The notes under the pieces are model-generated. The model had not been told where the DNA came from. It searched no databases and saw nothing but the letters and a program-made list of their open reading frames with translations. Positions 61,299 through 64,000 of a stretch of 64,000 nt of DNA are shown in pieces. The stretch's first letter is position 1, and every line of letters starts with the position of its first letter. Made by a program: the position numbers and the translations under genes. Source of the stretch: Paenimyroides ummariense (GTDB lineage: Bacteria > Bacteroidota > Bacteroidia > Flavobacteriales > Flavobacteriaceae); NCBI RefSeq assembly GCF_900115115.1, contig NZ_FOVI01000003.1, positions 1-64,000 of the forward strand, read 5' to 3'.

Positions 61299-61580
61299 AT
61301 GGAATTTAAAAACAATGAACTGTTAAGACAGTTTGAGTGCAGATGTGGTGATAGACTGATTATTATTGAATATTCTATACAGGAACGAAAGTTGTTTTTA
61401 ACAAAACTAAATCCTAATGGGTGCGAGGACGAAGTTTTAATAAACGATTTTATTAAAGGAATTTTAGATCAGGCAGAAGAAAAACGTTTGAAAATTGTTC
61501 CTGTAAATTCTGGAATTGTATCATTCTTTAAGAAAAACCCAAGCTATCGCGAACTATTGGCTGCAGGTATAAAAATATGA
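61299..61580 (+). CDS. Small conserved protein of unknown function
   Basis: 93 aa, with no signal or TM segment. Acidic and basic residues are evenly mixed (E-F-K-N-N-E-L-L-R-Q-F-E-C-R-C-G-D-R-L-I-I-I-E-Y). The only cysteines other than Cys in N-G-C-E-D are the paired C-R-C (about 14-16). It is not similar to a family I recognise. A 177-bp AT-rich upstream gap precedes it. It ends at a terminator shared with the convergent gene. Confidence 0.65.
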   Translation: MEFKNNELLRQFECRCGDRLIIIEYSIQERKLFLTKLNPNGCEDEVLINDFIKGILDQAEEKRLKIVPVNSGIVSFFKKNPSYRELLAAGIKI

Positions 61581-61590
61581 TAAAAAACAG

Positions 61591-61623
61591 ATCCCTTTAA
61601 AATTTAAAGGGATTTGTTTTTTT
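61591..61623 (+). terminator. Terminator of the 93-aa gene
   Basis: The inverted repeat ATCCCTTTAA ... TTAAAGGGAT is followed by T-rich sequence (TTGTTTTTTT). Confidence 0.85.
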
Positions 61624-61638
61624 ATGAGGATTTAAAAT

Positions 61639-62145
61639 TTAGATTTTCAATCTTTTATATTCTCTAATCAAATCTTTAAGCTGTCTGTTAGAATCTACAT
61701 CAATGTCCTTATCAGATAAGAAATGTTTAAATTTAAAATTTCCTGAAATTTTTTGGTTCACTAATTCTTTTTCAACAGCTGTGAGTTTTTCTCTTAAAAG
61801 TATTTTTTCTTGCTCTAATTCTTTTAAAGCAGTAAATTTCTCTTTAAAATCTCTTCTAAACGTATTGGTGCTGAATGGAACAGAATTTAAAATTTGCATT
61901 TGCTTTTTAGATCTTAGATCCAGAAAAGCAATTATTTCTGTTGTACTATTTATAAGTTCTGTTTTATCTAAAGAATCAAAATTAGATGGTAGGGCATATA
62001 TACTTTTTAAATTTCCTTTCTCAACCGATTTTTTTTCTTTTTGATTAGAAGATTTTTCCATTGAAGGAGTGTTAACATATCCGCTACCGAAACATTTTTT
62101 GCAGTTAGAATTTAAACCTTGACAAGAACAAATTTGAATTGACAT
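61639..62145 (-). CDS. Protein with DnaJ-like cysteine motif and coiled coil
   Basis: 168 aa. The N-terminus is C-S-C-x7-C-x2-C-x-G-S-G-Y (Cys at about 6, 8, 15, 18). It resembles a single DnaJ-type zinc-finger repeat (CxxCxGxG), half of a normal pair. A Lys/Ser/Glu-rich linker (about 30-50) is followed by a probable coiled coil (about 100-135: E-K-F-T-A-L-K-E-L-E-Q-E-K-I-L-L-R-E-K-L). I do not recognise the family. Its neighbour dapD starts after a 178-bp gap on the same strand. Confidence 0.6.
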   Translation of the reverse strand: MSIQICSCQGLNSNCKKCFGSGYVNTPSMEKSSNQKEKKSVEKGNLKSIYALPSNFDSLDKTELINSTTEIIAFLDLRSKKQMQILNSVPFSTNTFRRDFKEKFTALKELEQEKILLREKLTAVEKELVNQKISGNFKFKHFLSDKDIDVDSNRQLKDLIREYKRLKI

Positions 62146-62162
62146 ATTTTTAGTTTTTCAAA

Positions 62163-62978
62163 TTAAACTGCTACATTATGCTCACGCAATGCATCGTTCA
62201 AAGATGTTTTTTTATCGGTACTTTCTTTACGTTTGCCAATGATTAAAGCACAAGGAACTTGATATTCTCCTGCAGGGAATTTTTTAGTGTATGATCCAGG
62301 AATTACAACAGAACGCTCTGGTACATATCCCTTAATTTCTACCGGCTTTTCTCCTGTAACATCGATAATTTTTGTTGATGCAGTTAAGCATACGTTTGCA
62401 CCTAAAACAGCTTCTTTACCTACACGAACACCTTCTACAACAATACAACGAGATCCGATAAAAACATTGTCTTCAATAATAACCGGAGCTGCCTGTAAAG
62501 GTTCTAAAACGCCGCCAATACCAACACCACCAGATAAATGTACGTTTTTACCTATTTGTGCACAAGATCCAACTGTAGCCCAAGTATCAACCATAGTTCC
62601 TTCGTCAACATAAGCACCAATATTTACGTACGACGGCATTAAGATAACACCTGCAGAAATATACGCACCATGACGCGCAACGGCGTTAGGAACTACGCGA
62701 ATACCTTTTTCAGCATAATTGCGTTTTAAAGGCATTTTATCGTGGTATTCAAAAATTCCTGCTTCTAATGTTTCCATTTTTTGAATAGGGAAGTACATTA
62801 CTACTGCTTTTTTAACCCATTCGTTAATTTGCCAACCTCCATCAATAGGTTCTGCAGTTCGTAATTCACCGTTATCTATTAAGTCGATAACTTTTCTAAT
62901 AGTATTTTGTGTAGCTTCTTGTTGTAACAACTCTCTGTTTTCCCAAGCTTGCTCTATAATGTTTTTTAATTCTTGCAT
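62163..62978 (-). CDS. dapD: Tetrahydrodipicolinate N-succinyltransferase
   Basis: 271 aa, the family length, from the ATG at 62978. It transfers succinyl from succinyl-CoA to tetrahydrodipicolinate in lysine and diaminopimelate synthesis, supplying peptidoglycan. The left-handed beta-helix hexapeptide repeats are visible (about 105-210), including G-A-Y-I-S-A-G-V-I-L-M-P-S-Y-V-N-I-G-A-Y, D-T-W-A-T-V-G-S-C-A-Q-I-G and I-G-G-V-L-E-P-L-Q-A-A-P. The upstream in-frame start at 63032 is rejected because a promoter element lies between it and the ATG. Confidence 0.96.
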   Translation of the reverse strand: MQELKNIIEQAWENRELLQQEATQNTIRKVIDLIDNGELRTAEPIDGGWQINEWVKKAVVMYFPIQKMETLEAGIFEYHDKMPLKRNYAEKGIRVVPNAVARHGAYISAGVILMPSYVNIGAYVDEGTMVDTWATVGSCAQIGKNVHLSGGVGIGGVLEPLQAAPVIIEDNVFIGSRCIVVEGVRVGKEAVLGANVCLTASTKIIDVTGEKPVEIKGYVPERSVVIPGSYTKKFPAGEYQVPCALIIGKRKESTDKKTSLNDALREHNVAV

Positions 62979-62995
62979 GCTGTTTTTTATTTTTA

Positions 62996-63003
62996 CAAAT
63001 ATA
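62996..63003 (-). promoter_or_regulatory. -7 promoter element of dapD that fixes its start
   Basis: The minus strand reads TATATTTG, matching TAnnTTTG, 18 bp before the ATG at 62978 and inside the longer reading frame. Confidence 0.6.
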
Positions 63004-63047
63004 TCAAATCTTTCTGTTTGATATAAATTCATTACTGAGATATAAAC

Positions 63048-63076
63048 AAAAAAACCTGCTAAAAAGCAGGTTTTTT
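63048..63076 (-). terminator. Terminator of the infC-rpmI-rplT operon
   Basis: The stem AAAAACCTGCT/AGCAGGTTTTT with a short A loop has A/T flanks. It follows the rplT stop by about 37 bp. Confidence 0.9.
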
Positions 63077-63112
63077 ATATATGTAAGTAAGATAAACGGG
63101 TTTTACAAACGT

Positions 63113-63457
63113 TTATTTAATTTTATTAACGATAGCTGTGAAAGCTTCTGGGTGGTTCATTGCTAAATCTGCTAAAACCTTACGGTTTAATTCGATGTTG
63201 TTAGCTTTGATTTTTCCCATGAATTGAGAATAAGACATTCCGTGTAAACGTGCACCAGCGTTAATACGCATGATCCATAACGCACGGAAATTTCTTTTCT
63301 TTTGTTTTCTGTCGCGGTAAGCGTAAGACATTGCTTTTTCTACCGCGTTTTTAGCTACTGTCCAAACGTTTTTACGTCTTCCGAAGAAACCTTTGGCTTG
63401 CTTCAAAATTCTTTTTCTTCTTGCTCTTGATGCTACTGCATTATTTGCTTTTGGCAT
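63113..63457 (-). CDS. rplT: 50S ribosomal protein L20
   Basis: 114 aa, the usual length. It binds 23S rRNA early in large-subunit assembly and, in other bacteria, represses its own operon by binding mRNA. The sequence [28 protein letters not shown] and [12 protein letters not shown] are typical. It is third in infC-rpmI-rplT, after a structured 111-bp gap (63476-63558). Confidence 0.97.
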   Translation of the reverse strand: MPKANNAVASRARRKRILKQAKGFFGRRKNVWTVAKNAVEKAMSYAYRDRKQKKRNFRALWIMRINAGARLHGMSYSQFMGKIKANNIELNRKVLADLAMNHPEAFTAIVNKIK

Positions 63458-63475
63458 AATTCTTAAATTTTTTGT

Positions 63476-63558
63476 AGTAGGGCGGATGTTAGAACATCAC
63501 TTTTGATCGAAATTTTTAAAGATCAGCCCACTCCAGGGTTATTAAATTGTTTTTAACC
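63476..63558 (-). ncRNA. Possible cis-regulatory RNA structure between rpmI and rplT
   Basis: On the minus strand an outer stem (AGTGGGC with GCCCTACT, one bulged A, 63476-63483/63526-63532) encloses two hairpins, TGATC/GATCA (63504-63508/63521-63525) and GATGT/ACATC (63485-63489/63494-63498), forming a three-way junction. A further stem GGTTA/TAACC (63537-63541/63554-63558) lies just upstream. Its place in front of rplT suggests an L20 autoregulatory site; this is inferred from the position and the fold. Confidence 0.45.
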
Positions 63559-63568
63559 GAAAGAACGA

Positions 63569-63766
63569 TTACATTATTCTTAATTGTTCTTTAATGCTTC
63601 TTTCGTCTGCTTTATGTACTAAACCAGAGTGAGTTAAAGCTAATTTACGCTTTTTAGACTTCTTTGTTAAGATGTGGCTTTTAAAAGCGTGTTTTCTTTT
63701 AATTTTTCCAGAACCAGTAACGGTAAAACGTTTCTTAGCGCTAGATTTAGTTTTCATTTTAGGCAT
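63569..63766 (-). CDS. rpmI: 50S ribosomal protein L35
   Basis: 65 aa, basic. [14 protein letters not shown] (about 1-14), [15 protein letters not shown] (about 17-31) and L-T-K-K-S-K-K-R-K match L35. It lies 50 bp after infC and about 110 bp before rplT, as in the standard translation-factor operon. Confidence 0.97.
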   Translation of the reverse strand: MPKMKTKSSAKKRFTVTGSGKIKRKHAFKSHILTKKSKKRKLALTHSGLVHKADERSIKEQLRIM

Positions 63767-63816
63767 TTGTTCCTAGGTATTTATGTTATCTTACTTAACA
63801 ATATTTTGCAAAAATA

Positions 63817-64000
63817 CTAATTTTTCTTTTTAGGTGCAATATACATGGTCATTCTTTTACCTTCAAGAACCGGCATAGCTTCTACTTTACCAAATTCTTC
63901 AAGATCTTGTGCTAAACGCAATAATAAAATCTGACCTTGTTCTTTATAAATGATTGAACGGCCTTTAAAGAATACAAATGCTTTTAATTTTGAACCTTCT
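63817..64000 (-). CDS. infC: Translation initiation factor IF-3, C-terminal part (cut by the window edge)
   Basis: Only the last 60 codons lie inside the window; the 5' part is beyond position 64000. The translation reads [28 protein letters not shown], and ends [19 protein letters not shown], the C-terminal domain of IF-3, which prevents premature joining of the 50S subunit and checks the initiator codon. It is followed by rpmI and rplT. Confidence 0.95.
   Translation of the reverse strand, partial: EGSKLKAFVFFKGRSIIYKEQGQILLLRLAQDLEEFGKVEAMPVLEGKRMTMYIAPKKKN

Noticed and set aside
1..64000. Prophage, integrative element or tRNA-linked island
   Set aside because: No integrase, transposase, tRNA or abrupt change in gene style was seen. 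Apart from the short repeats, the window looks like core chromosome.

Overview
The window looks like a contiguous chromosomal segment of a low-GC member of the Flavobacteriaceae (Bacteroidota), possibly close to Flavobacterium, Myroides or Paenimyroides. The evidence is AT-rich DNA, Bacteroidota-type promoter elements (TAnnTTTG) in many intergenic gaps, few visible Shine-Dalgarno sequences, type IX secretion sorting domains, a type III glutamine synthetase, a folK-deoxynucleoside kinase fusion, and the mreBCD-mrdA-rodA cell-wall operon. I see no rRNA, tRNA, CRISPR array, integrase or insertion sequence. No intergenic gap exceeds about 300 bp.

Layout. 1-6.8 kb: thioesterase, a small lipoprotein, glutamine synthetase III (glnN), a His-rich secreted protein, then lipA-gap-phnA on the minus strand. 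6.9-10.1 kb: nhaA followed by two tandem Gly/Asn-rich lipoproteins. The second lipoprotein arose by a tandem duplication that also copied the 3' end of nhaA, which is still visible as a dead fragment. 10.2-14.6 kb: an ABC-F ATPase, then a BlaR1-like M56 receptor gene broken by two frameshifts, downstream of an intact BlaI repressor gene. The blaI promoter lies within three 16-bp palindromes spaced exactly 20 bp apart. 14.7-17.3 kb: a two-component system, divergent from a DUF1573 protein.

17.4-29.6 kb: a large uncharacterised protein overlaps tail-to-tail with an HD-domain protein whose C-terminus resembles the Pycsar membrane effector (PycTM). Next come a metallophosphoesterase fused to a BamA-like barrel, a propeller-like lipoprotein, and two secreted proteins that match the periplasmic domain of the broken M56 receptor. 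They are followed by DUF1684, TatD and TcdA proteins and a coiled-coil secreted protein. 29.7-36.8 kb: purH-mreB-mreC-mreD-mrdA-rodA, the rod-shape and peptidoglycan elongation machinery. 37-44.9 kb: HPP-family protein, mutS, a FUSC-like protein, a SpoU methyltransferase, a phosphoethanolamine-transferase-like enzyme with a GDPD-like partner, and the folK-dNK fusion. 45-54.6 kb: sppA and two large cell-surface proteins with type B and type A T9SS sorting domains. 54.6-64 kb: carB (lacking its allosteric domain), rpmH (53 aa), a TPR-like membrane protein, a lipoprotein, a lytic transglycosylase, a hydrolase, two small unknowns, dapD, and the infC-rpmI-rplT operon, with infC cut by the window edge.

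The most interesting observations are these: (a) the HD-PycTM fusion, which resembles an immune effector but has no cyclase beside it; (b) the decayed M56 receptor, its intact BlaI gene and ordered operators, and two free-standing copies of its sensor domain 12 kb away; (c) the nhaA-tail/lipoprotein duplication; (d) a likely three-way-junction RNA between rpmI and rplT; (e) an inverted pair of dispersed palindromic repeats. All assignments were made by reading the sequence, without database searches.
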